This document shows positions 44,100-57,097 of a DNA stretch of 64,000 nucleotides, in pieces. The number at the start of each line of letters is the position of its first letter. The stretch's first letter is position 1. Location: the NCBI GenBank assembly GCA_009760855.2, contig WPIO01000088.1, positions 732,001-796,000 on the forward strand, in the 5' to 3' direction. This stretch comes from Cristatella mucedo. Lineage: Eukaryota; Bryozoa; Phylactolaemata; Cristatellidae. Below the pieces are notes generated by a model, which saw nothing but the letters and a program-made list of their open reading frames with translations, was not told the origin of the DNA and made no database searches. Made by a program: the position numbers and the translations under genes.

Positions 44100-46010
44100 T
44101 GCGCCTTTCAAAAAAGCTGTAGTCAGGCCACTTCTCAAGAAAGCGACACTAGACCAAGAGAACTTGAGCAACTACCGCCCAGTCTCCCTTCTACCATTCC
44201 TATCATAGACACTGGAACGGGTCGTGGCAGACGAGCTGAACTCATATATCGAAACCTCACACCTTGCTAGTAAGTTCCAGTCTGGCTTTAGAGCTAATCA
44301 CTCCACAGAGTCAGCATTGCTTAGGATATACAACGACCTTCTTAGGAATACAGACATGGGTAGAGTGTCTCTGCTTGTTTTGCTCGATCTTTCGGCAGCT
44401 TTTGATACCATCGATAAAAAAGTTCTTCTAGAGCGCCTCTCATCTCGCCTGGGCATCACTGGCACTGCTCTGCAATGGTTCAGGTCCTATCTCAGTGGGA
44501 GACTCCAGAGTATTGACGTGAATGGACAAAGATCAACTGAGGTACCTCTGAAATATGGAGTACCTCAGGGCTCCGTGCTAGGTCCGGTTCTTTTCATGGT
44601 TTATACTCTGCCTCTTGCTGATGTGATTGCCAAGCACAATCTAGGCTTTCACTTCTATGCGGATGACACTCAGTTGTACCTTTGCTTTGATCCCTCCCAG
44701 CCTTAATAATAATAATAATAATAATAATTCACTTGATAAAGCGCCCTCAGCGAACTTAATGTCTCTCTAGGCGCTTTACATTTGCTGTAAAGTGAAATGC
44801 AATTGAATGGTAAGTAAAATCATGCTTGAAAAAACAAACGAAATGAATAATATGGTTAGGGGTGACATGCACAGGGTCAGCATGCAAATGTGGTTAGTGG
44901 CAGCATGCACAGTGTCAGCACGCATAAGCACATGAAGGACGAATCACAGGGACCCACTTCGTGCACCTCAAATTTTCTTAACTCACTTGCTGCATGCATT
45001 TATGACATCCGCACATGGATGGCAGCAAATTTTCTAAAACTAAACGATGATAAAACTAACTTACTGGTAATGGGCAAACCCAGTGTGATCCAGAGATTGG
45101 AAAGGCTGGCGCTCAAAATTGGCTCTGCCAGCAAATCTCCTGTTGCATCAGCTCGAAATCAAGGTGTCATATTCCAAAGCGACCTCTCGTTAGACGACCA
45201 TATCAGCTCCACGGTCAAATCTGCCTATTTTCAGCTCCATAACATTGCTAAAATTCGGGCTTGTTTAGATATGGATACCACGTCTAAGTTGGTCCATTCA
45301 TTCGTGACATCTCGTCTCGACTTCTGCAACTCATTGCTTACTGGCCAACCAGCATGTGTGATCAGGCGATTGCAGCTGGTGCAAAACTCTGCAGCTAGGC
45401 TTGTCTGTCGTGAGCATCGTAGTTGCCACATTACTCCACTTCTCGCCGACCTGCACTGGCTACCAGTCAAGCAACGGATTGACTTCAAGGTTTTGTCGCT
45501 CACTTTTAGGTCCCTTCATTCTATGGCTCCAGCCTATCTCTCCGATATACTCTCCCGTCAGGCCAAGCATTGTACCACCCGCTTTTCGGACTCCAACAGT
45601 CTACAAATACCTCGTACAAACATTAAATCCTTTGGAGACCGTGCATTTAGTTCGTATGCTCCCAAAGCCTGGAACTCCCTCCCGACATGCGTCAGAACAT
45701 CCCATGACCTGACCACATTTAAAAGGAACTTAAAAACACACCTATTTAGGAGAGCATATAGTGGGTCCCTGTGATTCGTCCTTGATGTGCTTATGCATGC
45801 TGACACTGTGCATGCTGCCACTAACCACATTTGCATGCTGACCCTGTGCATGTCACCCCTAACCATGTTATTCATTTCGTTTGTTTTTCAAGCATGATTT
45901 TACTTACCATTTAATTGCATTTCTTTTTGCAGCAAATGTAAAGCGCCTAGAAAGAGATTAAGTTCTCTGAGGGTGCTTTATCGAGTGCATTATTATTATT
46001 ATTATAATAA
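44100..46010 (+). mobile_element. CR1/L2-like LINE, split by an antisense tail
   Basis: The RT is open from the ANHSTESALLRIYNDLL region through VPQGSVLGPVLFMVYTLPLA and FHFYADDTQLYLCFDPSQP, up to the nested element at 44703. It resumes after 44957 (NSLAACIYDIRTWMAANF) and runs to the C-terminus and a TTA tail at 46005. Without the insert and a 5' truncation it would be close to intact. Confidence 0.93.
44703..44957 (-). mobile_element. Antisense LINE tail nested in the RT
   Basis: It begins with (TAA)n and holds only the 3' untranslated region, ending at the words gggacccact. It interrupts the sequence between cccagcctt and cgtgcacctcaaa. The RT codons on each side join correctly when it is removed. 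Confidence 0.92.
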
Positions 46011-46069
46011 TGCGTGCGCGTGAGTGCGTGCGAGCGGCGAGAGCGTGTGAGCCCTCGAAAGCACCGAAA

Positions 46070-46303
46070 GCCTTTAGCTCCTACGCTCTCACTGGAACTC
46101 GCCACCGACGCACGTCACAGCAGCCCCTGACATGACGTCATTTAAAAAGAAGCTTAAAGCGTACCTGTTTATAACAAAATCCGGTGAGGCTTTGTGAGTC
46201 GTCCTTCGCGTGCACGTACCTGCTTCCACTATGCCTGTTGCTTGCGTATTTTACCACTAAACATTTGGTAATGCTTTCCCTGCAGCATCTGTAAAGTGCC
46301 TAA

Positions 46304-46354
<51 letters not shown>

Positions 46355-46545
46355 GTGAGAGTGAGAGAGGGAGAGAGGGAGAGAGAGTAAGAGAGTGAGA
46401 GAGAAAGAGATAGAGAGAGAGAGAGAGCGAGAGAGAGAGTGAGAGAGAGAGAGATAGCTTAAGAAAGCGAGAGAGAGAGAAGAGGGAGGAAGAGATTCAG
46501 CTCTCTGAGGGTGCTATACAAATGTGTTACTATTATAAGAAAGCA
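46070..46545 (+). mobile_element. LINE 3' end with (GA)n growth
   Basis: The last RT codons are diverged (a MTSFKKKLKAYLF-like end). The 3' region then reaches gtaaagtgcctaaag, is interrupted by a (GA)n tract at 46302-46490 and resumes as gattcagctctctgagggtg. The GA tract sits where the other copies read aaagagattgagttctctga. Confidence 0.75.
46302..46490. repeat. (GA)n microsatellite inside a LINE tail
   Basis: About 190 bases of GA with scattered gt and aaa interruptions. Confidence 0.95.
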
Positions 46546-47773
46546 CATATAGTATGGGAGCAGGGATTCGTGCAGATGGCATTTTCAATCATTGAGGATG
46601 TTTCCTACGTAATTTTCTCCGACGTCATGGCATTCAGCCGAAGAAAGCCATCTTCGACGAGTGTTCCTCGGAGTTGCTTGCCATCTTAAGAAGGCTGCTG
46701 ATGCATTCGCGGGGCGCAGACTCCTCCGAGAGCTCTCGATCTCTAGCGCCAGACATTTTCCGTCGGCTGGAAAGGCAGCCGCTATGCCCCTGTAGGGGCT
46801 CGCGATGGCGGCGCGATGGCGGCGCGATGGCGGCGCGCGATGAAGAGCGAAGCCCCCACAATCGTTGTCGACGACGGCGTGTTTTATACGATCTAGCAGC
46901 CGTCGTGCGTGCTGCTCCGGAGCACGAGGTTTTAGGAGGGAGAAGAGAGTGGATAGCGTGCGTGCAGGCCGACGCACAGGCAGAAAGTGAATTTCGCGGC
47001 AAGGAACGAGTCACGTTCCGGCAAGGAGCGTTCCCGTTGGGCGGACAGAACGTCGGCTGGGGCGGAACCACGTGACGGCGATCACACGCCCACACCACTG
47101 CGCCGCTTCAGTGATGATTCAGCTCTCGGCGAATGCCCATCTGCTGTCAGCTCTCCAAGCGCGCACTCTTGTCGACAAAAAGAAGCGTGGCGTTCGCATG
47201 AGCGTGGCAGGCTCGCCGAAATTGCTTGCATTGTGGAAACCCGTTCGCCGAATCTGCCCAGCGTCGGTTGCTGCAGTCGGAGGCGGAAGCGGAGAACATA
47301 TCGGGCGACATATTTAACACATAATGCAATGATATAAAATAATAATATAAATATAATAATAATAATAATATAACATAATAATAATACAATATAATAATAA
47401 TAATAGTTTAATACGTTTGAGCGGGCAGCGCTCAAACCCCTCCGATCTCAAGCATGGAATGCGCCCTGCAAGCTGCCAAGCGTCCCGGCTATCGGTGTCG
47501 GGCTTGCTCAATTTGACATCGAGCCGTTTTTCCCCCTTTGCTGTCTCTGGACGTGCCAGCAGCAAGCCCTGTGTCATCGCGGCCGGCACCCGCGCACCGC
47601 GCACCGCGTGCGGCTCAGCAGCGGGTCAGGCACGCGGCCATTTTTTTTCGACGCGATTCCTTCATCTAAAAGCGCTGCCGCGGGGCACGGACATTTCCCA
47701 CCTTGGGCGTTTTTCATCCCCCGGACATTCCCCCCTCCCCTGGGTAGGACATTTCAACCCCCCCGCGGATATA
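46546..47773. other. GC-rich stretch, no gene called
   Basis: It has many CpGs and a triple gcgatggcgg repeat at 46803-46840. An ATAAT-rich run lies at 47330-47412. Frames on both strands (for example 46674-47075) are open, but this is common in GC-rich DNA and no splice-supported exon was found. It could be a promoter region. Confidence 0.35.
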
Positions 47774-47850
47774 TGGTTTAGGGTTTAAGTTTTAGGGTTT
47801 AGAGTTTAGGGTTTAGAGTCTAGGGGATTTAGGGTTTGTAGGGTTTTTTG
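47774..47850 (+). repeat. Degenerate TTTAGGG telomere-like array
   Basis: At least four exact tttaggg units are interleaved with tttagag, tttaag and gtaggg variants. The standard animal telomere unit is TTAGGG. The array is internal, short and decayed. Confidence 0.75.
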
Positions 47851-48842
47851 AGGTTGCAGCGCCCTCTGGCTGTACCTCTGGCTCACTCACTCGTCAGCTC
47901 GTCTACTTCCGTCCAGCTGGGACAGCTTAGTAAGCGGTCAGCTCATCGGCGCCGGTCAGTTGGTAGTGACCACGTGACCAAGAGTAATCAACCCACGTTC
48001 ATCTTGGCCGCATCCGCCTCGGCCAAGGCTCAGAGCGAACTTTCTTCCAGTCGCGCACTTGGGGCTGGAGGGCGTGGATGAAAGTCCAGCCGGTTCTCGG
48101 ACAGCGTCAAGCTAATATTAATACTAATAGTAATTGGTCGTTTCTGTAGAGCTTAATTTCTATCAGTGTGCTTCAAAACTCGACGCGAGACGAGCAACCA
48201 AGATTCAGTGACGCGCGCACTGAATCCCGCAAGCCAAAGCTTGCGGGATTCAGTGCGCAAGCGTGTATCGCGCAAGCGTGTGTCGCGCCCAGGGCTAGCG
48301 AGCGGAGGCTTGCTTGACGACTCGAGTGACTTCCGGTTAGTAGGACCCACGACTGCGCTGAAACGTGCATAGGTGCAAACCGGAAGCGGAAGCCGAACGA
48401 AGAAGACAAGTGAATTGCGATGATGGAAAGCTGACCACCGGAACGCGTGAATCTTTGGCTAATACGTAAAGGACACGAGGTCGTTTCAGGTAGTGACCTT
48501 GACCCGGCGGCTAAAGGCGAATGCTCTCGTCTGTGCCTCCCCTGCGTTCGTTCTATTCTTCCTCCTCCAATTGCGCTGAATGAATACACCTTACCGTCCG
48601 CTACACTCAACGAAGAATACTATTCTTTACAAGGGCAACGCAATGGTAGTTTCGAGAGAATAAAAAATGCACTTCGTGGAATTGCGTAAGGATCGGCTGA
48701 AATGCGAATCAGTTCATTTAAGCGTAAGCTGAGTGGAAATTGCTTCTCAATCAAACCAGCCTAGTGAACAATGATAAATTAATAAATAACTTGATAAATT
48801 AGGCTCTGTAAGAAGTGAGAAATAAATGAATAAATTAATTAA
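47851..48842. other. Spacer with a perfect hairpin, no gene called
   Basis: The hairpin is listed separately. A plus-strand frame at 48447-48689 (ending YSLQGQRNGSFERIKNALRG) reads like protein but lacks splice or family support. Confidence 0.3.
48215..48258. repeat. Perfect 20-bp hairpin
   Basis: The arms gcgcactgaatcccgcaagc (48215-48234) and its exact reverse complement (48239-48258) are separated by caaa. Two cgcaagcgtgt units follow. Confidence 0.93.
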
Positions 48843-49008
48843 ACGGTGAGCCTTGATGCCACACTATATATGGCGGGGGGGGCTTTTCACGACCTAGGGA
48901 CCGAGGTCGTGGGTTTGAATCCTGCGGTGGGCGATCCTTTATTGCCACTGCCAGCGGTGGTGATAGCCGTAAAGGCTCTTCTGTCGCTATACAAAAGAGG
49001 CTGTTAAA
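48843..49008 (+). mobile_element. tRNA-derived SINE, copy 1 of a dimer
   Basis: It has the A-box region gtgagccttgatgccacact, B box ggtcgtgggtttgaatcctg, body gcgatcctttattgccactg and end acaaaagaggctgttaaatc. It is directly followed by a second copy. Confidence 0.85.
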
Positions 49009-49155
49009 TCAGGTGGTTGCTTTTCACGACCTCACCCCGAGGTCATGGGTTCGAATCCTGCGGTGGGCGATCCTTTATCGCCACTGCAAGCGGTGGTGAT
49101 AGCCGCAAAGGCTCTTCTGTCGCTTTACAAAAAGAAGCTGTTAAATAAGCTAGCA
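49009..49155 (+). mobile_element. tRNA-derived SINE, copy 2 of a dimer (head missing)
   Basis: It starts inside the tRNA part (ggtggttgcttttcacgacc), with B box ggtcatgggttcgaatcctg, and has the same body and tail. The A-box head is missing at the junction. Confidence 0.85.
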
Positions 49156-50214
49156 TTTTTAATTTTATTTTTTTTATTTTGAAGTTAATTGAGCTCAGTG
49201 AGAAGCTAGAAAGTTAGTTAATTAATTAATTAAGCGTAGTGAGAGATTAAAAAAATTAATAAATTAAGCTTAGCGAGAAGTGAGAAATTAATGTATACAT
49301 TATAAAAAAAAGTGTAGTGAGAAGACGCGCTGCAATGCAGAGCAACGGCGAACATGAAAGACGAATTCCTTCGTCTTTCACGTCCTGCATCCTGCCGTTC
49401 GAAGGAACGTAATGAGTGCTGCTTGCTTTACGGGATCTTTTGAAAGCGAGAAGGCTATAAACTACGTAATAATGTAGAATAGGTCGCTTTGTTATCACCC
49501 CACAAGAACCGAATCTCTATCGAAGCACTTCGTAACTATCCGCATGAGAAGCAATAGCCTTGGTGTGCAGACCTTGACCTTGACTAGCCACCCTTGTCTA
49601 GTCATGCAAGACTAGACATGCCTGCAACAGCAAGTAATGATAAATTCAGAGCCACCGATTCACTTAGAGCCCCTGACAATTAAAATTCGCCGAATTATGC
49701 AAGAGTAGTCGCAAAAAAGCCGGAAGCAGGAACACTGCGACCAGTTACGGTGGTGCAGGGAAGTGCTGCGAAGATCGGATGCCGTTTTTGCCGAGATTTA
49801 ACTGATGCCAGTTCATTGCAAAGCCTTCGACAGAGGCCGGAAGCGAATTTCCGACTTCCGTTGAGTACGAACTGGCGGACTGATCGCCAAAAGATTTTTA
49901 ATGGAGCGAGAGGCGAGACGACCGGAGGCCATGGAGGTGATTTCGCGAGCACGTTACCAGAGAAGCGGTATATGGCGGTAGGAACTGGCGGGCAAAACGA
50001 TTGAAACCGATCGAAGCTCTCGCCTTAACCAGGCCTATTATTGGGTCATTCATTTCGGATGCTATCTTAAATTAGTCCGCTTGATATTGTCTGAGAGGGA
50101 TAATTCCTGACCTTCTTGCTATTCTAGTCAAACTTACAAGTACGGATCTATCGATTTAGCGGCCCTAATCACCCAGCTGCTGAAGAGTCTTAGCGCTAGC
50201 CCGCGCATTTGCTG
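49156..50214. other. Spacer, no gene seen
   Basis: AT-rich tail-like sequence to 49310, then unassigned. The opposing frames at 49695-50004 are unsupported. Confidence 0.3.
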
Positions 50215-50322
50215 AGCAATAAATGACCCCATTCGCTTCAGAACTCGAACCTACGACCGCGGTCGCGAAGTGCAAGTACCCTGCACACCGGCTAAGATAC
50301 ACAGAACTTCACCTTTCACAAT
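50215..50322 (-). mobile_element. tRNA-like SINE fragment
   Basis: The minus strand reads cttagccggtgtgcagggta (A-box-like) and ggtcgtaggttcgagttctg (B box). It could be a third SINE type or a tRNA pseudogene. Confidence 0.4.
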
Positions 50323-50764
50323 TTTTACAAAATTTTTACCAAATTTTATAACAGAACCAACAGCATATATTTGTCGCTGAACTCTGGTGCTATAGCAAAA
50401 AAAAATTTTTATTCTTATAGGTTTCTGCTATGAAGCTTTGAACCATAAGCGATTCAGTTATTGGCCGGTACAAATTTGTTACTACTACGATGGAGCTGGT
50501 AGCTCTCTGTTGATATTTCATCTGAGAGCTCGGAGGGAGCACTGTGAAATGGAACTTATAGAAACAAATATTTATGTAAGTCAGCTCTCCCGGCTGACTG
50601 TAGCAGCAGTTCATCACGTTTGCTTCGATTAGCATTGTCAGATCTGGTGAGGCGAGATGGAAAGGGCATGAGCCAGATAAATTATAATGAAAGCTCTCTT
50701 GATTAGTTGGTTAATCAATGGTGAATTTAACGGAAAATAATTTCTTCTTACAGCTGATGTAATA
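50323..50764. other. Spacer, no gene seen
   Basis: The two opposing frames of 60 to 80 codons at 50390-50635 mirror each other, without splice or family support. Confidence 0.3.
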
Positions 50765-51740
50765 ATCGTAATAATAAATTTGATTCAGCACCTTCAGAGA
50801 ACTCAATCTCTTTCTACGCACTTTGCATTTGCAGTAAAGGAAGCACGATCGAATTGTTAGTGCAAGCATGCTCAATATAAAACAAGAATAACGTGGTTAG
50901 GGGTGACATGCACAGGGTCAGCATACAAGTATGGTTAGGGGAAGCATGCACAGTATTAGCACGCATAAGCACATAATGAACGAATCACAGGGACCTATCA
51001 AATGCTGTCATAAATATATGAGCTGGGAGTTTCTTTTTAACCGTGATTAAGTCAGGAGATGTCGTGACACAAGTCGGGAGTGAGTTTCAGGCTTTGAGAG
51101 CATACGAACTAAAGTCACGGTCTCCAAAGGATTTAAGATTAGTCCGAGGTGTAGATAAACAGATAGGTTCCGAAAGTGGATGGTACGATACTTAGCCTGG
51201 TGTGGAATTATATCTGATAGGTTGGCTGGAGCCAAAGAATGAAGGAAATTGTAATTAAAAGTGAGTGACAAGACATTTAAATCGATGCGTTGCTTGACTG
51301 GGACCTATTGCAGGTCTGGGAGAAGCGGTTTGAGGTGGCAGCACAAAGCTCAAGACAGACAAGCCTGGCTGCAGAGTTTTGCAATAGCTGTAAGCCCCTG
51401 AGTGCGTAGACCAGCAAGCAGTGAGTTACAGAAGTCAAGACGGGAATTCAAAAACCCATGGACCAATTTACATGTGCTATCCCTGTCTAAACAAGCCCGA
51501 ATTTTAGCAATGTTAGCTAGCTGAAAGTAGGCAGACTTGACTGTGGAGCTGGTGTGGTCGTCTAACGAAAGGTCACTTTGGAACACGACACCTATATTTT
51601 GTGCAGATTCAACAGGAGATGTGCAGGCAGAGACTATTTTGTGCGTTGACGTTTCCATTTTCTGAATCACATCTGGTTTGCCCAGTAACTATAGTAAGTT
51701 GTTTTTTATCTATTCCTCCATTTAAGACAGTTTGCTGCCA
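50765..51740 (-). mobile_element. CR1/L2-like LINE, 3' part
   Basis: The minus-strand tail, 3' region and RT C-terminal codons (VESAQNIGVVFQSDLSLDDH, then RLDFCNSLLAGL) are present, with frameshifts. It is truncated near 51740. Confidence 0.87.
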
Positions 51741-53305
51741 TTCATGCGCGGATGTCATCGAAACATGCAGCAAAGGAATTGAGAGGATAGGCCAAACTTA
51801 CAATGAATGGCTCTCTACAGAAAATCATTAAACATCAGCATGCTGGTCGAATGCGCCTAATGAAAGCGACGCCTTTTATTCTGTTGTTTACATAATCCTG
51901 CATATTCAGCTGAAGAAAACTCGATAAAGTATGAATACCGAAAAAGCGGGTTCGTCATTTTAAAGCACTTTCTGTAAATCAGAAAACGGAAAATCAATTG
52001 AAAACAGAAAATCACTGCGTCACTCACTTTCGAATCTATTTGGTCGTGCCCGGTTATGGGGACATCACAGCTCATACCTTAATTTTATTTTTGTATAATC
52101 TCACGCAGCGGCCATCGGCATGTCGTAAATCAGCGAGCTAACTGCCTCGGAGCGCGGCCAATTGTTGACGGGCGTTGCCCCGAACTTTACTTAGCGGCCA
52201 CGATGCTGCTGCCAAAGAACTATGAACGGGCTAGGCTGACTGCAGGGCGCATCCTGGAGGAGGTGGTCACGTTCTAGTACCGTGGAAAGTGCACAGAGAC
52301 CAGGCCACCACCATCGAGTCCCTACTGGTTCCTCGAGGACAGACGAACAGAGCGAATCTTCGAGGCATCCTTTCATCCTCACTCTCTCCTCCCTCTCCCC
52401 CGTCGAGGGTTTATGCCCAAAGCCCAACGGAATCTATCGTGACGCCAGTTTGCATTCATGCGATTAGGCGGCGACATTAGACAAAGGCTTAGCGTTCCTG
52501 GAATCGAAAAAACAAAGGAAACGCTTTGGTTCGTCAAGCACTAAGCGGCATCGCTCGCATCAGGAACATCTTTGCATCTCGTTCTCGCGTGCTTAGCACA
52601 GCGCCATCTATTGAGCAAAAGTAGCAAAGAGCTTTTTGCTTCGGAGCGTGACTTGACGCACTTATATCATCAATCGCTTGCAACGTTTGATAGAAGCACA
52701 TTTTTTTTCCACCACCATCGTCGCCAGTTGATGGGAGATTTTCCGCTTTATTTTACGCTGCAGTCTAACGCTCCCGCGCGATGGCTCCCTTGGGAAAGTT
52801 CTGGCCTCCGGCACCAGTAAAGAACGCTTTCGTCACTAGAATTCTCTTAAATATGTCGTCGTCAAGCCCGCAGTAGGACGTCTCTTAGTTAGAGTGCTCA
52901 GATATTCACGCCTGTGTATAGGCACACAACCCCGATGTGCAGGTTTTTTCACCTCCTGGTTTGTGCCGCTTCAGTCCGACAACAGAGTCTATTTAAGAGG
53001 CTTTATTTTATTTATTTAAAAGACTTGTTTACGACAGGTCCCTGGAGGAATAGACAGAAATAATCTGCCTTGTCTTCTTTGGGTGAAAGTTCACAGATTC
53101 ATTCAATTTTACTATCCAGCTATTGCCTGCAAAATATTTTTTGTTCAAAACCTGCTACATGCTTTGAATAAATTTCCCGCCGCTCCGTTAGCTGATGCGG
53201 GCAAACAAATAAAGGCCAGCAAAAGAGATCACTAGCTGTAGAGCTTACACCACCCTTTCATCCATCCAAGATTATCATTAATATTTTTATTTTTTGTTTT
53301 TATAC
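51741..53305. other. Spacer, no gene called
   Basis: On the plus strand, 52203-52440 reads protein-like text after ATG (NYERARLTAGRILEEVVTF), then a stop, and continues in the same frame (RPPPSSPYWFLEDRRTERIF). It may be a decayed exon but has no family match. The remainder is featureless. Confidence 0.3.
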
Positions 53306-53450
53306 TAGACCTCACTGCTTGTGGACTCTTTTCACTGAGTCATAGTAGAATTACACGTATATTACGCGTCCCTTTCGAAACTATTGGTCACCATCTTGCC
53401 GCGTCACGGAGGAAAGGACGGGCGGACTTTTCCGCTTTAACTAGTAAAGA
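53306..53450 (+). repeat. TA-flanked interspersed repeat (copy 4)
   Basis: It reads ctcactgcttgtggactctt, cactgagtcatagtagaatt and cttgccgcgtcacggaggaa. TA tracts are absent here, so the TA flanks of the other copies are not an obligate part. Confidence 0.55.
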
Positions 53451-54640
53451 TCCCTTGTACCTCAATTATTTTTTGTATTAACTCGGTTAAAATTTCACTT
53501 ACTTGACAATGGGGCTGTTTTAAAGTCGTCAAAAGTTGTTTAACTTCCATTTATAGGGATGCTGTTAATGTTCTTGAATCAAGATAGTACAGGATCTTGC
53601 CGATTTACCTTTTTGTGAAAATGATCTAAAATGCTACGCTTGAATCTTCAGCTTGCTGGCTTCAAGCGGCTCAACTCTACTAGAAATATCCCGTCCGCGA
53701 GTGAGTAATAGCATTACGCGAAGCCTCGATTCATGAATTACATTATATTGAATAATTGTTCTAAGAATTATTTGTTAAATTACTTCACATGGAGTCTTGA
53801 TGACAGGACCATTAGTTGCATTAGTCCTCCTAGTCCTAAAGATAACTTTTAACAAGGTCAACAATACTACCCTTGAATTCACAGCGAGATTAAGATCAGT
53901 TGATGAACTGGTTAGTTAGGCTTTGGCAATGTGAAAGTCACGAAACCTCGGTGACTTCTTATGACTGCATTGAGTCGGTGTCCCGTGGTGGTGAGGCCTT
54001 ATCGGGCGGTGGCGTACCCTGTTTCGCCACTGTTGCACATTTATGTAAGGTCTTGCCCAGGCTCTTTCCTCGCGGTGTCACTTAAATGTCTCTCGAAGAA
54101 TCGCGCAAGAAGTTATAAACGATATCGGAATAAATCCGCCTATAGCTTTTGCTGCCTACCTCAGCTACATCTGTTAGCACTCAAACTTTTCGATTTAAGT
54201 TGAGGGATTTATAAAGACTGAGCTTAAATCTGCAGAAGAAATTACATCTAGGTTGTCGTCTTCCGACTGGATGGATGTAGAACCGAGCTCCCCCTAAAAG
54301 GCCAGCGGAAACAGTAGGGCATCACCTCCCGCATAGCTCAAAATGCCAACCACAAGCCTGACTTCGCTGATGGCCACTTGACGTCACTCGATGTCGCGTG
54401 GCTACATGAAAGTATGCATAGCCTATTGAACGAGCGTAGCAACAATTTCTGCCACACCCTCGTCTGCCTATGCAGCAAATTTATTCGTCACAATAGTCGC
54501 GAGCGTGAGCAGAAGGTTGCAGCAATCTTCGACTGATCTGCTACAGCCAGTGTGATTGTTAGCCGCGATAATCTCAGTGGAGCACTAAATGTTAAGCGCA
54601 GCAGCTGTTGATATTAAATAACAAGTCTAGTTTCTCTCTT
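53451..54640. other. Spacer, no gene seen
   Basis: A mixed-composition stretch. Frames at 53900-54203 are unsupported. Confidence 0.35.
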
Positions 54641-54651
54641 TCTCTCTCTCC

Positions 54652-56054
<1,403 letters not shown>

Positions 56055-56097
56055 ATGCTGCCCCTGAAGCTTCCACTAATTGCCGCAATCTTCGTCC
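56055..56097 (+). CDS. Gene 4, signal-peptide exon
   Basis: ATG at 56055 opens 14 codons of strongly hydrophobic leader (MLPLKLPLIAAIFV), ending in phase 1 at the donor cgtcc|gtaagt. Phase 1 matches the acceptor of the plus-strand PAN exon 1.0 kb downstream. The intervening intron holds a family B LINE end and a family A tail. The arrangement mirrors genes 1 and 2 on the opposite strand. Confidence 0.5.
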
Positions 56098-56224
56098 GTA
56101 AGTTTGCATCGGCAAAAGCGAAAAGCTGTTCAATTAAGCGCTTCCTCATTACAACGCTCGCGAGCTAGCGAGCACTGGCCTGAACTTTTCGACGGTTGCA
56201 TCGGATACATTTTCGTCATGTCGT

Positions 56225-56660
56225 CGTTGGCGCTTTGCGAAAAGTTCTTATAATAACCCACAAAGCCCGCCACGGCTTCTCTCCTCCATACCTAGCTGAA
56301 CAGCTGCGCCAGCTTCGGCCTCCTCGCGCCCTCGGGTCCCGTACGGACGATACATTAGCCGCTCCATTCCTCTGCTTAAAGACCGTTGGCGACCGAAGCT
56401 TTTGCTCTGCAGTTCGGAGACTGCGGAACTCGCTTCCACGATTCTTACTCAACGACAACTCTCCTGCTGCCGACTGTGGCTCATCCTTTCCAGCGGTCCT
56501 GAGCTGCTGCTTCCACGCTACTCGCTACCTCAACTGCTCTCCTGACTCTAGGTTGCTATGCTTCCAATTTTTGTCTATTGCGTGATATGCAGTCTGTTGG
56601 CTACCGAATGCGCAAACAAAGAAAGCCGCTTAGGCTGCGAGTGCGCTACACAAAACTCTC
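56225..56660 (+). mobile_element. Second LINE family (B), 3' end, in gene 4 intron
   Basis: The RT C-terminal text (RKVLIITHKARHGFSPPYLA, then AAPFLCLKTVGDRSFCSAVR and RNSLPRFL) is followed by a short 3' region ending gaaagccgcttaggctgcga and acacaaaac. It matches the terminus of 33935-34550. Confidence 0.85.
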
Positions 56661-56667
56661 CCGCTTA

Positions 56668-56876
56668 ATAATAACAATAATAATAGTAATAATAATAATG
56701 CACTTGATTAAGCGCCCTCGGAGAACTCAATCTCTTCCTAGGCGCTTTACATTTGCTGCAAAGGGAAACGCGATTGAATGATGAGTAATATAATGCTCGA
56801 TAAATAACATGAACAACGTGGTTAGGGGTGACAGGCACAGGGTCAGCGTGCAAATGTGGTCAGTGGCAGCATAACG
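56668..56876 (-). mobile_element. LINE family A tail fragment
   Basis: It starts with (AAT)n and contains gcgctttacatttgctgcaa and gtggttaggggtgacaggca. It lies in the gene 4 intron, immediately after the family B end. Confidence 0.87.
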
Positions 56877-57097
56877 CCGACATAGTGTCTGCGGCTCGGT
56901 GGAGTTGCAGACGGAGACACGCTACAAGACGATGGGCTCACACGTTCTTGTGGCTCTGCGCGATTGGTCGTGCGCTCTCTCAGGCCAGCGACGAAACGAG
57001 CGGCAGCGGCGGCGGCTCGCGCCACACGAGCTCCTATTGGAGCAGAACCGCGCGTGCGCGCTAGCGAAACTCGCTCAGTCGCGAATATTCTCGGCAG

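Noticed and set aside
46674-47075. A 133-codon plus-strand frame and its mirror on the minus strand in GC-rich DNA
   Set aside because: Both strands are open because stop codons are rare in GC-rich sequence. There is no domain, splice site or paralogue.
50215-50322. Functional tRNA gene
   Set aside because: A- and B-box-like words are present, but no complete cloverleaf or anticodon arm could be drawn. It is more like a SINE or tRNA relic.
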